Positions 1 to 11,658 of a stretch of 64,000 nucleotides of DNA are shown piece by piece; the stretch's first letter is position 1; each line of letters begins with the position of its first letter. A program made the translations under genes and the position numbers. The DNA is from Spirodela intermedia (Eukaryota > Streptophyta > Magnoliopsida > Alismatales > Araceae). The notes beneath the pieces were generated by a model that was not told the origin of the DNA, made no database searches, and saw nothing but the letters and a program-made list of their open reading frames with translations. The stretch covers positions 5,148,221 to 5,212,220 of the forward strand of contig LR746270.1 in assembly GCA_902729315.2 (NCBI GenBank), read 5' to 3'.

Positions 1-281
1 TCATAAGGGTTGAACATAAGAAGAGTTACACCAAATAATTCCATTGCTCCTTACGAATAATAGTATTGATCCGACAAGTACTTCATGTAGATTGAATTGA
101 GTTTCCTGCTGAGGAAATTCAAAGATAGATCAGTGTGAAGCATGTCTCATAGTCCGCTTCAAGAATTAGAGTATAGTTTACATTTAGACCAGTGTTTATT
201 CTTATGTTTAATGTTCTGGGTTTGCCAATTTGCATATGTTTGTGCACCAATTTTTTGAGAGTATTTTCCTTTGTTTCACAG

Positions 282-2257
282 TCAAGGATGCCTTTGCAAC
301 CAGAGCTTGTGCTCGAGGATGTTAGCCAAGACCATGCACACAAAACTGTAACCTCCAGATCTTCTTTACTTTTATGATTAGCTCACAATTTTCCCTGTTG
401 ACTTTGTCTAAAGGCTTAAATTATGAATTATCATTATCTTTTTAGGTTTGTTGACAATTTAGTATAAAAATGTTCCCACTTCTGTTTGCTTGGTCATGGA
501 AGTATGTACTATTCTATATCTGGATATCCATTTTTGTTTCTATGTATCAAACTTAGGATGATATGAGCATGAAATTTTGATTAGTATACTCCGGAGAGTA
601 TCATGATCAGGCTGATCAGGCATAATTTCGGGGGGGAATAATAGTTTTTTCTTCTCCGGAAGCAATCTTGGATAAGTTTATCTTAAGTGAGATTTGTCTT
701 TTCATGGCTTTCTTGTTCTGATACATATTTTCCTTCATGACATGCTACGCCCATGCCTCTTTTTTACAGAGGTGAATTGATCAATGCGTGTGTTTTCTTT
801 TACTTTCTTTTTTTCTTTTCTTTTCTTTTCGTTTTTTGTGGTGGGGGTGGCAAATAGGCAATTAGGCAATTAGGCAATGAGACTAATCCACCTGATTAGT
901 TTGGGCACGAGATGATATTCTGATTACCATGCAATTAGGCAATTTCAAAGACCAGAAGAGGAGAAAGAGAAAATAAAGAAATATCAGGGGAGCTGGGGAT
1001 CGGGTTCAGTTTTAGGTACATCAAATCACCCACTCCACACCACCGAGCATGCCTTTGGGGCAGCTGAATGGGTCGAAATTCATTGCGAATTAGTAAACTA
1101 TCAGCGGAATTGGCTGATTCATCCAAGATTGGCCGATTTCCAAGACGAATGAACACCTAAATTGGCTGATTTAGGACCAATTGGCCCCTAAGTTTACTGA
1201 TCCAGGGGAATCATTTTAGGGTATTCGTGGAAATCAAGCTAGCTAGCCTTTGAGGCAGCTGACTGTGTCGGACCAGTTGGGAATCAGAAAATCCTAGTGG
1301 ATTGGCCTACTCATCCAGGGTGAACGAGCTACTAAATTACTCATTTTACGATGGATTAGGCCCTAAATTGGCCGATCCAAGGGTATATCAGAATGATCAC
1401 TGCCAATTCCTTGGGCTATGCTTGGTTAGCACGCTCCTCCTGGTGATTACTTACGTCTTTCTTCTTCTCCATTATAGTTTTCTTTTCGTCCACTTATTCT
1501 CCATCACACTCCCTCCTTTTACTTTATTTTATTCCTTGAAGCATCCTTGCCTGTTCCACTCTTTTTTCCATATTTGAACTGTTAGCAGTGGACATTCATC
1601 GACTTCTGGCGCCATTAGCATATTTTGCTTTTAATATCTTATTTAACACATCCTCTGAACAGTCTTAAAAACCAGATAATTCCTTTTTTTATCCCTGAAA
1701 AATGCGTCTCCTGAACAAATTTATTTCCACGGCAAGTCAGATTCTCTTCCAAGGCAGCTTTTCTTCAGAGGGAAAGTGCAGATTTTCCTTTCCATTTTTT
1801 CCTGAACACAGGTGACAATTGAGGACCATCCTCATCTCCCTGGGAAGCACGCATCTGTTCATCCCTGCAGGCATGGAGCAGTGATGAAGAAGATCATTGA
1901 TGTCTTAATGTCCCGTGGAGTTGAACCCGAAGTAGACAAGTAACTTCTTTTCCTTATCTGCGTGGTTGTTATCATCCTTTTCACACTGAATTCCTCATAT
2001 TTCTCGTCATTTCAACCATGATCTTGGCTTCTTCTTTTTTTCCTTTTTTCATATGAACAATTCCTTCCAACTCTTCTCATCCCTTGGAACTGAGTTTGTC
2101 ATCTTAATCATGATCGTGACTTTGTACTGCCGACTCGCCGCTGATCTTCTGATATTCCAGGTACCTCTTTCTGTTTCTGAAATTCGTTGCTTCTGTGATT
2201 CCCACCATCGAATATGATTACACCATGGACTTTGACATTGGGAGTTCAAGTCACTGA
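282..2257 (+). CDS. ATG3: Autophagy E2-like enzyme ATG3, 3' end (last three exons)
   Basis: ATG3 is the E2-like enzyme that transfers ATG8 to phosphatidylethanolamine during autophagosome formation in the cytosol. Only the C-terminal 96 codons plus stop are in the window; earlier exons lie beyond the left edge. Exons are 282-347, 1812-1939 and 2161-2257, with GT-AG borders and consistent phase. They read [19 protein letters not shown], then [20 protein letters not shown], then a last exon beginning [20 protein letters not shown] and ending DFDIGSSSH. The HPC segment carries the catalytic cysteine environment known for ATG3, and these blocks are nearly invariant in plant ATG3. The 1.46-kb intron (348-1811) and short exons hide the gene from simple ORF scans. 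Recognition rests on remembered family sequence; confidence is high. Confidence 0.93.
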
Positions 2258-2867
2258 TGAAAGGTAAGCAGAGAAGGATCTCCTACCCTACTCATGCTTC
2301 TTCTTCTTATTTTATTTTTTTATTTTTATTTATTTATGTATTTATTTCTAGCAGTCTGATATCTTATCCTTTCCATCTACTCCTGCCAGCACGCGCCTCC
2401 CACGTGTTGTGTACATTGACAAACGCCAAAGGCATAGCTCTACTTGGCTGGCTTCTTCCTTCCATCCCCTCCCAAAGTGCCATTTTGGGAGATGACTATG
2501 TAAAGGACTTCAGAATCTGCTGTCATCTCAATGCCCTCCGTGTTAATAAAGGCTGATGATTTCATAACTTATCTCTAGACCTCGCTTGGTTGGTCAGCTG
2601 CTTGCTCGCTCGTTCTTTGCGGTGCCCTGGTTGATGATTTCCTCACCCCTTCGGATATTTGTGTACTATGTGGCACCATAAGAAGCTGGTCAGCAGTTGA
2701 CTCCCAATCAACATCTTGTCGATGTATGTTAGATTTTTTGTGCTGAGTAGTGGGCTTGATCGTCAACCTCGGAGAAAAAGTATCATCTTATCTAATTTCC
2801 ACTTTTGTTAGCTTAGATAAAAGTTCTTATGTGGAAAGTTGACTCTCATCTTCATTGTCATACAGAA
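2258..2867 (+). other. ATG3 3' untranslated region and downstream flank
   Basis: Follows the ATG3 stop codon. A possible polyadenylation signal AATAAA lies at 2545-2550. No coding signal was recognised. The exact transcript end cannot be read from sequence alone. Confidence 0.45.
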
Positions 2868-2885
2868 CATTGAGAGAGAGAGAGA

Positions 2886-2959
<74 letters not shown>

Positions 2960-2977
2960 TGTATATATATATATATA

Positions 2978-3052
<75 letters not shown>

Positions 3053-3060
3053 GGAGAGAT
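2868..3060. repeat. Compound (GA)n-(TA)n microsatellite
   Basis: Alternating pure GA and TA runs: GA, TA, GA, TA (interrupted once by CT), then GA. Open frames here encode only Glu-Arg, Tyr-Ile or Ser-Leu dipeptides and are artefacts. The tract is in the ATG3-eIF3b spacer, about 0.8 kb upstream of the eIF3b start. The rest of 3061-3600 is AT-rich with no recognised feature. Confidence 0.95.
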
Positions 3061-3626
3061 TCTATGGAACATTGAGATGGCACAATCATAGTAGATTAGG
3101 CAAAATGAAAACAAAAAATAACGTGATAAAGAAACAGTGATAGAGTAGGAATGACTTTTATAGTAAAATATAATCGATAAGATAGGAATTATTACGGTTT
3201 AAAGTTTTTGAGTATTTCATTTTAGTGACATGGATCTGTTCGTGAAATATATACATAAATTATATTGAAAAAAGTCAATAATACATGGAAATTAATATAA
3301 ATAGAAATGGAAATCATTACCATGGATAATAATTAATATTTTTATTTATAAAGATTAAATTTTATATTCCTCTTGAATATTCATCTGAAAGAGGATCAAC
3401 AAGCTCTCTTGATGGGGCCATTGGCGTGGTTTTACTTGCAGAACATTATAAATACATTATATTGTAAATAAATAAAAAATAAATATTATATGGAAATAAA
3501 ATCGCTACCATGGGTAAGAATTGAAGTACGTGTCTTGTTTTATTGATTTATAATCATATAATTTCAATGTATATAAAAATTAGCGAACTCTATTGGTCGG
3601 TCCCAAGGGCGAGCCCAAGCACGAAC

Positions 3627-3772
3627 CCGGCCCGGCCCCGCCCGGCCCGGCCTGATTGGCAAAACCGCCTTTGACGAACCGACCGGGTTCGCTAGCCGTT
3701 CAGCTTCTACGCTTCCGCCCCGGTCGGTTCAGCATTGTGGCGCCTTGGCTATAGAAGCCGAAGTTAGGGTTT
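3627..3772 (+). promoter_or_regulatory. eIF3b proximal promoter: GGCCC-rich block and telo-box
   Basis: A run of overlapping CCGGCCC motifs (3627-3653) stands out from the AT-rich flank. It is followed by TTAGGGTTT (3764-3772), the reverse of the plant telo-box AAACCCTAA, 57 bp before the start codon. Telo-boxes and GGCCC/site II motifs are typical of promoters or leaders of plant translation-machinery genes, which fits eIF3b. The transcription start is not known. Confidence 0.55.
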
Positions 3773-3828
3773 CTCTTCTTCTCCCTTCCATCTTCGCTGC
3801 TTCTGCTCGTGTTCTCGGTAAGGCCAGG

Positions 3829-6800
3829 ATGGCGGCCGTGATGGCCATGCCGGACGTTGAAGCGGCCGCCCAGCGACTGGGCATCAACCTCTCCTCTGTC
3901 GATCTCGACGACATCCGCCTCCCTCCCGGAGACGATTTTGGCATACCGAGGTGGTGACTAGTCCCCCCTCCCCCGGAAACACCGACCCCTGGCCCTGAGT
4001 ATGATTGTGGCTTCACAATTTTCGGTCTGTTTGATCTCAGTGATGATGACGAGGATCTGCTCGCGAGGGAGGAGTTGGAGTTCGAGTCCGGGTTCGGTAA
4101 CGTCGTCGTTGTCGACAACCTGCCGGTTGTTCCGCCGGAAAAGTTCGAGAAGCTGGAGAACGTCGTCCGCAAGATCTACAGCCAGATCGGGGTCATCAAG
4201 GAGGACGGCTTTTGGATGCCGACTAACCCTGAGACCAAAAAGACCCTTGGTTACTGCTTCATCGAGTACAATACCCCGCAGGTGAGGCCGAACCTGCCGT
4301 CACGAGTGTTATAGAATTTGGGCCATTCACCATTATGTCGTGTTGATTACGAATTCGATGTGCCCGTAGGAGGCAGAGCTTGCGAGGGAGAAGACGAACG
4401 GGTATAAGTTGGACAAGTCACATATTTTTGCAGTCAACCTGTTCGATGATTTTGACAAGTTCATGAAGGTTCCAGACCAGTGGACTCCTGCTGAGATCAA
4501 GCCATATGTACCTGTGGTAAGCAAGCGCTTAATCTCACGGCAGTATGTTTGGGCTTTAGATCCTGGTTTCGTGTGACTGCTTGCCCCTCCCGCTTAAATG
4601 GCTTTATTGCTCGATCCTTGATTTGATTCCGATTTGTCATCTTGCGAGCTTCGTGTGCCGTATAGCTACCAGAGAAAATATGGGAACCCCACATTATAGG
4701 CCATTAACATGGTATTGTCTCTGGAAGAGTATTACTTTCGTGTGAACAACTCGTATCTCTGGCTGCGTCTGAAGGTGATTACCCATTATTTCTGTCCAGT
4801 TTTGTGCGGTATAGTTGACAGATGACGTGAGGCATTGTGACATCTTCCATTTTTGGCAGAATTATGGCGTGTGTTGCCTCTTCTAATTTAACCTTATGAT
4901 GACTTTCGACAGGAGAACCTCCACAAGTGGCTAACTGATGAAAAGGGTAGAGACCAATATGTTATCTGTGCCGGTCAGGAAACTGAGGTCCTGTGGAACG
5001 ATGCAAGACAGCTGAAACCAGAGCTTGTCTACCGTCGTAGTGTAAGTAATTTTTGAAAAATATACTTGTATTCTATGCTTATGCCTTTGAATTCAGAATT
5101 GATGGATATGATTTATTTATTTCGATGGCCATATTACTCGTCCTTTTTAAGGCGGGGGAATGTGAATGAATTAGAGAATGAGTCAGACGAAGTGGGACAA
5201 GTACCTTCTCTCATCAGGAAGATAGTTTGAACTGAGAATATATATGCATTCATATATATATGTATAATCTTTTTTCATTCTGTCATTTATACTAAGAACC
5301 GTTGATAATCTCACTGAAAGTTTGCTGGGTATTATACATTCTCCCTGTGATTGGTGTACTTTAGCAAAACTTCGTTGAAGTCGAGGAGCCTAAATATTGA
5401 AGATATTAACTTCCTGTGATCCAAATGGCCTGTAAATATCAGGGACATACTGTGCATTTGTTTTGATTCCACGATAAATTGCTCAGTGGTTGATTCCTCA
5501 TTTTTCTGGTTCGCAGCAATGGACTGAGAGTTTTGTTCAGTGGTCTCCTCTGGGTACTTACTTGGCTACGATGCACCGGCAGGGTGTTGCCATCTGGGGA
5601 GGTGGCAGTACGTTCAACCGCATAATGCGTTATGCCCATGCTCTGGTCCTGCGAGTTTAAACCTAAAATTTTCTTCAGTTTTTTTTTTCTGTTTTCTGTT
5701 CTGTAACATGGTGATCTCTTGCAGGTTAGGCTTATTGATTTCTCCCCTGGGGAGAGATACCTGGTTACATACAGCAGCCATGAGCCTAACGGTCCTCGTG
5801 ATACTCATGTAAGGCAGCATACGTAGTTCAATATTTAATCGTGATTATGTGAATGCGATCTCATCGGTGCTATGTTGATCTTTTCTGCGCCTGTTTTCAG
5901 AGAGTCGTGCTGAATATTTTCGACACAAGAACAGGCAAAGTTATGAGAGATTTCAAGGGAAATGCGGACGAGTTTATGACCGGCACTGCGGGGGGTGTTT
6001 CTGGAGTGTCCTGGCCTGTTTTCAGGTGACACGAGATTTCCCACCATCTTTTCAATCCTCATCTGTAGAGTTTTGTTGTGATCGACATCATGATCTGTAG
6101 ATTTAAGGAAGTCAACTCTTGCTCACGTTTTGATATTTTTCAGGTGGGGCGGTGGCAAAGATGACAAATATTTTGCTCGGATTGGAAAGAATGTGATCTC
6201 TGTCTATGAAACAGAGACCTTCTCCCTTGTTGATAAGAAATCCATGAAGGTGGAGAATGTAGTTGACTTCTGCTGGTCCCCTGCCGATCCCATACTTGCA
6301 CTCTTTGTTCCAGAGCTCGGTGGCGGGAATCAACCAGCCAGGGTGGGTACCTGTTGACTCCCCATCCCCAGAACAATTAGTGTTTCCTATCATCTTCTTC
6401 CATCCCCAATGGTTGAATCTCTCTCTTCTTCCACCCACCTCTCTCTCTCTCTACAGGTGAGCCTTGTCCAGATTCCTGGCAAGGAGGAGCTGAGGCAGAA
6501 GAATCTTTTCAGCGTGAGCGACTGCAAGATGTACTGGCAGAGCAATGGCGAATACCTTGCTGTCAAGGTTGACCGATACACGAAGACGAAGAAGTCAACC
6601 TACACTGGCTTCGAGCTCTTCCGCATAAAAGAGAGGGACATCCCCATCGAGGTCCTGGAGCTTGAGAACAAGAACGATAAGATCGTGGCCTTCGCTTGGG
6701 AGCCCAAAGGTCACAGATTTGCTGTCATCCATGGAGACAACCCCAGACCCGATATCAGCTTCTACTCCATGCGAACCACCCACAACTCAGGCCGAGTTTC

Positions 6801-7584
6801 TAAGCTGACCACTCTGAAGGGCAAGCAGGCCAACGCCCTCTACTGGTCTCCCGCTGGTCGCTTTGTGATCCTCGCTGGTCTGAAGGGCTTTAATGGTCAG
6901 CTGGAGTTCTACAATGTGGACGAGCTGGAGACCATGGCCACTGCCGAGCACTTCATGGCGACAGATATCGAATGGGACCCCACTGGAAGGCATGATGAAC
7001 AACAACTCATCATCTCTATGAGTCTAGATCGATCATAGGCGCATATTTTCTCATTCCATGTTCGTCTCCAGGTACGTTGCGACGTCTGTGACTTCAGTCC
7101 ACGAGATGGAAAACGGCTTCAACATCTGGTCTTTCAATGGCAAACTGCTGTACAGAATACCGAGGGACCATTTCCGTCAGGTGAGGAAATCTGTCTGTCT
7201 CTCTCCGGTCCTGTCGATGAACAAGTCTTCTGAGCCTGTTCATCGCGGTCATGGCAGTTCTTGTGGCGGCCGAGGCCGCCGTCTCTGCTGAGCGCGGAGA
7301 AGGAGGAGGAGATCTCCAAGAACCTGAAGAAGTACAGCAAGAAGTACGAGGCGGAGGACCAGGACGTGTCGCTCCTGTTGAGCGAGCAGGACAGGGAGAA
7401 GAGGAAGATGCTCAAGGACGAGTGGGAGAGGTGGGTCAAGGAGTGGAAGAGGCTCTACGATGAGGAGAAGGCGGAGCGGCGGCGGCTGAGGGACGGCGAG
7501 GCCAGTGACGAGGAGGAGGAGTACGAGGCCAAGGAAGTCGAAGTGGAGGAAATCCTTGATTCCGTGGAGGAGGTTGTCCCATAG
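3829..7584 (+). CDS. EIF3B: Eukaryotic translation initiation factor 3 subunit b (11 exons, 714 aa)
   Basis: Core scaffold of the eIF3 complex, which binds the 40S subunit in the cytosol and helps recruit and scan mRNA. Exons: 3829-3950, 4041-4281, 4370-4516, 4913-5041, 5517-5645, 5725-5808, 5901-6025, 6144-6342, 6457-6989, 7072-7180, 7258-7584. They join in frame to 714 aa; the Arabidopsis protein is about 712. The order is an acidic N-terminus (RLPPGDDFGI), an RRM from about residue 55 (GFGNVVVVDNLPVV), a beta-propeller region (WSPLGTYL, MYWQSNGEYLAVKVDRYTKT, FMATDIEWDPTG) and a charged C-terminal helix (KKYSKKYEAEDQDVSLLLSE). The start at 3829 was chosen because MAAVMAMPDVEAA matches the family N-terminus; an upstream in-frame ATG at 3745 is possible. 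Intron 9 appears to begin with GC instead of GT. The gene ends tail-to-tail with the polyketide synthase, 255 bp apart. Confidence 0.96.
6990..7071 (+). other. GC-AG intron 9 of eIF3b
   Basis: The protein must read through WDPTGR-YVA. This requires exon 9 to end CTGGAAG at 6989 and exon 10 to begin GTACGTTGC at 7072. The intron therefore starts GCATGA and ends CTCCAG. No nearby GT restores the family sequence, and without splicing an in-frame stop follows at about 7036. Confidence 0.8.
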
Positions 7585-7839
7585 AGAGAAAAAAACAAGT
7601 GATTCTTGGCGGCGGCGGCGGCATTTTTCTGTGACTCGAATCCTTCTCTCTTTCATTTTCTTTCAGAAGAACCCTAAAAACCAGGAGATGCTAAGCAGGA
7701 GATTTTTCTTCTTTTTTTCTTTTGTGGGTCGTGAATTCCTTCTACTGACGATGGATGGCCTGTTCTTCAATATTTTTGCTGCTTACAGTGATGGGTCAGT
7801 CTCATGAGCTCTGATCGAAGCAGCTCTCTTCTTTTTCTA
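7585..7839. other. Convergent 3' spacer between eIF3b and the polyketide synthase
   Basis: 255 bp between two stop codons on opposite strands; both 3' UTRs must lie here, so the transcripts may overlap at their ends. No coding signal was seen. Confidence 0.5.
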
Positions 7840-7956
7840 TCATTTTCTGTGATTGAGTTCGGTTTCATGGGGGAGGACGAGGCTGCGGACGAGGATGCCC
7901 TCGAATGTGATGCCTGGACCGAAGGCCAGCACGAGCCCCCACTCCTCCGCGGCGGC

Positions 7957-7990
<34 letters not shown>

Positions 7991-9130
7991 TTCTTCCGCA
8001 TGTTTTCCATGACGTAGAAGACGGTGTTGCTGCTGGCGTTGCCGTACTCCATGAGCGCCCTCCTGCTGCTCTCCAGCTTCTCCGGAAGCAGCCCCAGCTT
8101 CTTCTCCACCCTGTTCAGTATCGCCGGCCCACCGGGGTGCACCACCCAGAACAGCTCGTTCAGCTCCACCTCTCCAGCGGGGCCGCCAGCCTTCGCCGCC
8201 AGCCCCCTGCAGAACCCCTCGATGTGGGCTTCGATCTTCTCCGGCAGGTCCCTTCCGAGGGAGAAGCTTATCCCCTCCTCCGTCAACCCCCCCTCGATCA
8301 CACCACCGGTCCCCGGGATGAACCGCTGCACCGCGCAGTGCAGCTCCAGGAACGGCGGGGATTCCACCGCCGCCGGCAGCGGGTCGGCGCCGACGACCAC
8401 CGCCGCGGCGCCGTCGCCAAACAGCGCCGCCCCCACCAGGTCGTACGGCCGGGCGGCGCTCGGTGGCCGGAACCCTAAAACCGTCGTCTCGGAGGTCACC
8501 ACCAGGACCCGGCTGCCGGGGTTGTTCTCTGCGAGGTCCTTCGCCACCCGGAGACCCGCGGCGCCGCCGTAGCAGCCGAGGAAGTAGAGGACCACGCGGG
8601 AGACGTCGGGTCTGAGGCCGAGGCGGTGGGAGAGGTGGAGGTCGCCGCCGGGAAGGCGGAGCTCGCTGGAGGAGACGTAGACGAGGTGGGTTATCTCCGC
8701 CGCCGGTCGTCGCCACTCTTTCAGGCAGGCCTCACAGGCCTCCGCTGCCATGTCCAGCACCGCCTCGTTGGCCACGCTGAGCCGCTGCCGAATCGTTGGG
8801 GTGCCCTCCGCGGCCAGCTCCGGGAACCTCTCCAATATCTCCTTCGACATGACGGTGTACCTCGTCTTCACCGTCGTGTTCTTGCCTGCTCAGAGGATCA
8901 AGAGTTTCAGATGAAGAAGAAGAAAAAGAAGAGTCTCAGAAGAAGAAGTTACAGAGGCGCTCGAGCTTCTCTCTCATGGCAGCGTCGTGGCAGTTGGTGT
9001 CGCGGAAGTAGCCTTCGACGAGAAGCTCTTGCCGGAGGAGCTGGCGGGGGAAGGCCTTGCCCAGGGCCAGCACCGTCGCCTTCCCCTTCCTGGGCTCACG
9101 CTTTGCGGCGTCCGCTCCATTGCGATACAT
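7840..9130 (-). CDS. Type III polyketide synthase, LAP6/PKSA-like (anther type), 407 aa
   Basis: Chalcone-synthase-fold enzyme. Its closest remembered relatives (LAP6/PKSA, LAP5/PKSB) extend fatty acyl-CoA with malonyl-CoA to alkyl alpha-pyrones for sporopollenin in the tapetum. Exon 1 is 9130-8953 and exon 2 is 8885-7840. The single intron splits a Cys codon (T|GC after ERL), the classic CHS-family position. Catalytic Cys164 is in LGCYGGAAGLRVAKD, the gatekeeper-type Phe215 in AALFGDGAAA, His309 in WVVHPGGPAI and Asn342 in YGNASSNT; the C-terminal FGPGITFEG is present. CHS itself has a different active-site lining, and the phrases SETTVLGFRPP and TEEGISFSLGRDLP favour LAP6/PKSA. An alanine run at about 359-372 interrupts the C-terminal region. 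The exons are very GC-rich, unlike NOA1 or ATG3. A plain chalcone or stilbene synthase role is less likely. Confidence 0.9.
7949..7993 (-). repeat. GCC-triplet repeat encoding polyalanine in the polyketide synthase
   Basis: A run of GCC/GGC triplets encodes about 11 alanines, a proline and three more alanines just before the conserved EEWGL block. It sits where family members have a variable acidic/lysine loop, so it is probably tolerated, but its length may be polymorphic. Confidence 0.85.
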
Positions 9131-9452
9131 CCTTCAGATCTTCTCAGAGGAAGAAGACGACTGGCCGAGGAAGAAGACGACTAGCGCTTGACCTGTCTCC
9201 CCCTCCCTGGTCAGCCGCTCCTTTTAAAGGAGAACACATAGGAGAGAGAAAGAGAGAGAGAGAGTGATGGAAAGGTTGGTCGGTCAGAGGAGAGGGATGC
9301 ATGATCAGAAGAAGAAGCCTCAAAGGTGTGACGCACCAGTCGTCAAGAACAACCGAGAATCAGACAGACCAGAAAAGACTGACTTGACAAGCGAGTTCTA
9401 TCTCTGAAAAATAGAAAAAGCCACATTCTTGGGGAAGGAAAGAAGGTCAGAA
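9131..9452. other. Spacer upstream of the polyketide synthase, downstream of the oxidoreductase
   Basis: Promoter of the polyketide synthase (minus strand) and 3' flank of the oxidoreductase. It holds a GA tract (9241-9265) and a TTTTAAAGG element near 9222. No coding signal was recognised. Confidence 0.4.
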
Positions 9453-11281
9453 TCAGGAGAGGACTTCTTCGATGGAGACGAAACGCCCCTGCTCGATGGA
9501 GAGTTGACCGGCCACGCCGATCGCCACCGAGAGCAGCCCGTCGCGCAGGTCAACGGCCGGCGCCGCCCCGCCGCTCCCAGCCGCCCTCACGGCCGCGAGG
9601 AATGCGAGATGCTCCAGGTAGCTGGACCCGTGGTGCAGCCCCTCGTACCTGCCGCCGCCAAATCATAATCTTAAAAACCAATCATCTCCCATACTGATCT
9701 GAATTTAGATGATGGTCAACGGTGGCCCAAAGGTCAACGGGCTCCTGATCTTTAGAAGAAGAGGGAACCCACTTGATCCGAACGTCGGCGGCCGGCGATG
9801 TCTGGACTCCGTCTCTGCCGCCGGCCCGGGTTCCCAGACGCACGATGCCCTCCGGGACGAACGCCTCCCCCTGCACCAAAATTAATTCCAGCAGCGGATA
9901 ATTCTCGGTGAAAAAGGATCAAACTTTTGGAAAGGCGGCGCGGTCAACTCACTCGATTCTTACGGAAATCGACCCAAAGTCAGAGTTCAAGTTCAGACAG
10001 GGAGGATGAAAGAAAAAAGGTGGCACCTTTCCAATGTCGCCGACGACGGAGATCTCCTGCTCGTTCTTGCTGCCCTCGGCGAACATGCAGAGATCGAGCA
10101 TCCCCCGCGCGCCGTTGTCAAACTCTACTATCACAAATGCGTTGTCGATGATATCTGGGACCTGTCCCCTCGCAACGTTGACTTAATATTGCAAAAACCT
10201 CTCTCTCTCTCTCTGGATATATGTATATGTGTGTGTGAGGGCGTTGACTTAAAATCGCAGGGATGGGTTTTATCAGTCTTGGTGATTGCCCCACCTTCCC
10301 GTCGTAGACTTCATCCTTGTGGTTGACGTCGATGGCGCCGGAGGCCATGACGCGGACGGGATCCGCCGCCGCGAAGAGCCGCATGAGGTCGAAGAAGTGG
10401 CAGCACTTCTCCACCAGCGTCCCCCCGGTGTTGGCATTGAATCTGTTCCAGTTCTCGACCTGGGCGGAGTCAACCCCCGCGACTGAAAGTCAGAGCTGAT
10501 GGAGAGAGAGAGAGAGAGAGAGGGGAAGACGGAGGGAGGGAGGGAGAACCTTGACTAGAAATGGGAATCGATGCTCGCGGATGGCCACCATCTTCACCTT
10601 CCCGATCTCGCCGCTGTTGACCACTTGGAGGAGCTTGGCGACAGGGGGCATGAATCTGTACTCCAGACCCACGTGGACGAGCACCTCCGGCCTCGCCTTC
10701 GCTGCCGCCATGATCTGAAACAGCAAAAAGCAGGGTGAGCAAGAAGAAGAAGAAGAAGATGACGAAGACGAAGAAGGGATACCTCTTTGCAGTGGTGGAC
10801 GGTGGTGCAAAGGGGCTTTTCGACGAGAACGTGGTGTGCCCTCGGGTGGCGGAGGATGTCCATGAGGATGCCGAAATGGGTCATGTTTGGCGACGAGACC
10901 ACCACCACGTCGCAGAGCCCGCTCTCCAACAGCTCCCCGTGGCTGGAGAAGACCTTCCTTCCCCAAACAGAAACCAAAATCCCTCATCAAACTCAGAAAC
11001 ACAGAGATAAAAAATAGAGAGAAACTAGATAGAGAAAAGAGAGGGGTGGAGACCTTGAGGGGCCGACCGAGGGAGGAGGCGAGGTCAAGGGCGGCGGCGC
11101 GGGAGAGCGGGTGGGGATCGGCGACGCAGGTGACGGCGGCGCTGCCGCCGGGGAGATGGGAGATGTTGAGCATATGCTCCCGACCCATCATCCCTGCTCC
11201 GACGATCCCGTACCTGATCGCCGCCATCGCCTCGGCTGCTCCTCCTCCACTCCTTGCCCGCTTCACAGGATGAGAACTCAC
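9453..11281 (-). CDS. Gfo/Idh/MocA-family NAD(P)-dependent oxidoreductase (7 exons, 385 aa)
   Basis: Predicted dehydrogenase with an N-terminal Rossmann fold and a C-terminal alpha/beta substrate domain; family members act on sugars, inositols or related polyols. Exons: 11281-11054, 10953-10783, 10714-10550, 10459-10295, 10161-10027, 9870-9773, 9648-9453; all join in phase. The Rossmann motif is [15 protein letters not shown] (about residues 23-37), and the family VEKP signature is in [12 protein letters not shown] (about 116-127). The substrate-domain blocks are [34 protein letters not shown] and [29 protein letters not shown] fits the dehydrogenase segment where a Lys/His pair assists catalysis. 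The first Met (residue 1) adds a basic leader; Met19 ([12 protein letters not shown]) is an alternative start typical of cytosolic members. Intron 1 ends AAG rather than CAG/TAG and has a poor pyrimidine tract. The substrate is unknown. Confidence 0.88.
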
Positions 11282-11658
11282 TCGCAGGCGACCCCTTTCT
11301 CTAGGAGAATATTCAGACCTCGCCAGGTTCTTACGTCACGGTATTGAGAGAGAGAGAGAGAGAGGATAGATAGTCCCTTCAACGAGCAAATTGGGGCGCA
11401 TAGATCGAGCCGGAGGAGCTTCAGATGATAAACCATGACCGGGAATTAGGGTTCACAGCGATTCTCCAACAGAGGAATAGGGATCAAAATGGAACAAAAT
11501 AAAGGTTTTTCTTTTACTATCCCTCCTCGGACCAAGCTTCACAGCCAGCTACGCTCCAGGAACTTGGGAGGAAGTTAAAAAAAAAAAAGGCACGACGAAA
11601 TTCCGACACGGCAATTCGAGACGGCCGACGAGGATGGAGAGGAGGGCGGATCCGACGG
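11282..11658. other. Spacer between oxidoreductase and PLAC8 gene
   Basis: 377 bp holding the oxidoreductase promoter and the PLAC8-gene 3' UTR. A GA tract is at 11347-11363. Nothing else was recognised. Confidence 0.4.

Noticed and set aside
2827-3114. Open frames of Ser-Leu, Glu-Arg or Tyr-Ile repeats
   Set aside because: Direct translations of the GA/TA microsatellite.
7804-8716. Long open frames overlapping the polyketide synthase (224, 182 and 283 aa)
   Set aside because: They are shadow frames of the GC-rich polyketide synthase exon, full of Arg/Pro/Gly, with no family signature; the 7840-8885 frame carries all the catalytic residues.
7840-9130. Chalcone synthase proper
   Set aside because: The fold and intron fit, but diagnostic phrases match the LAP6/PKSA anther group more closely than CHS.
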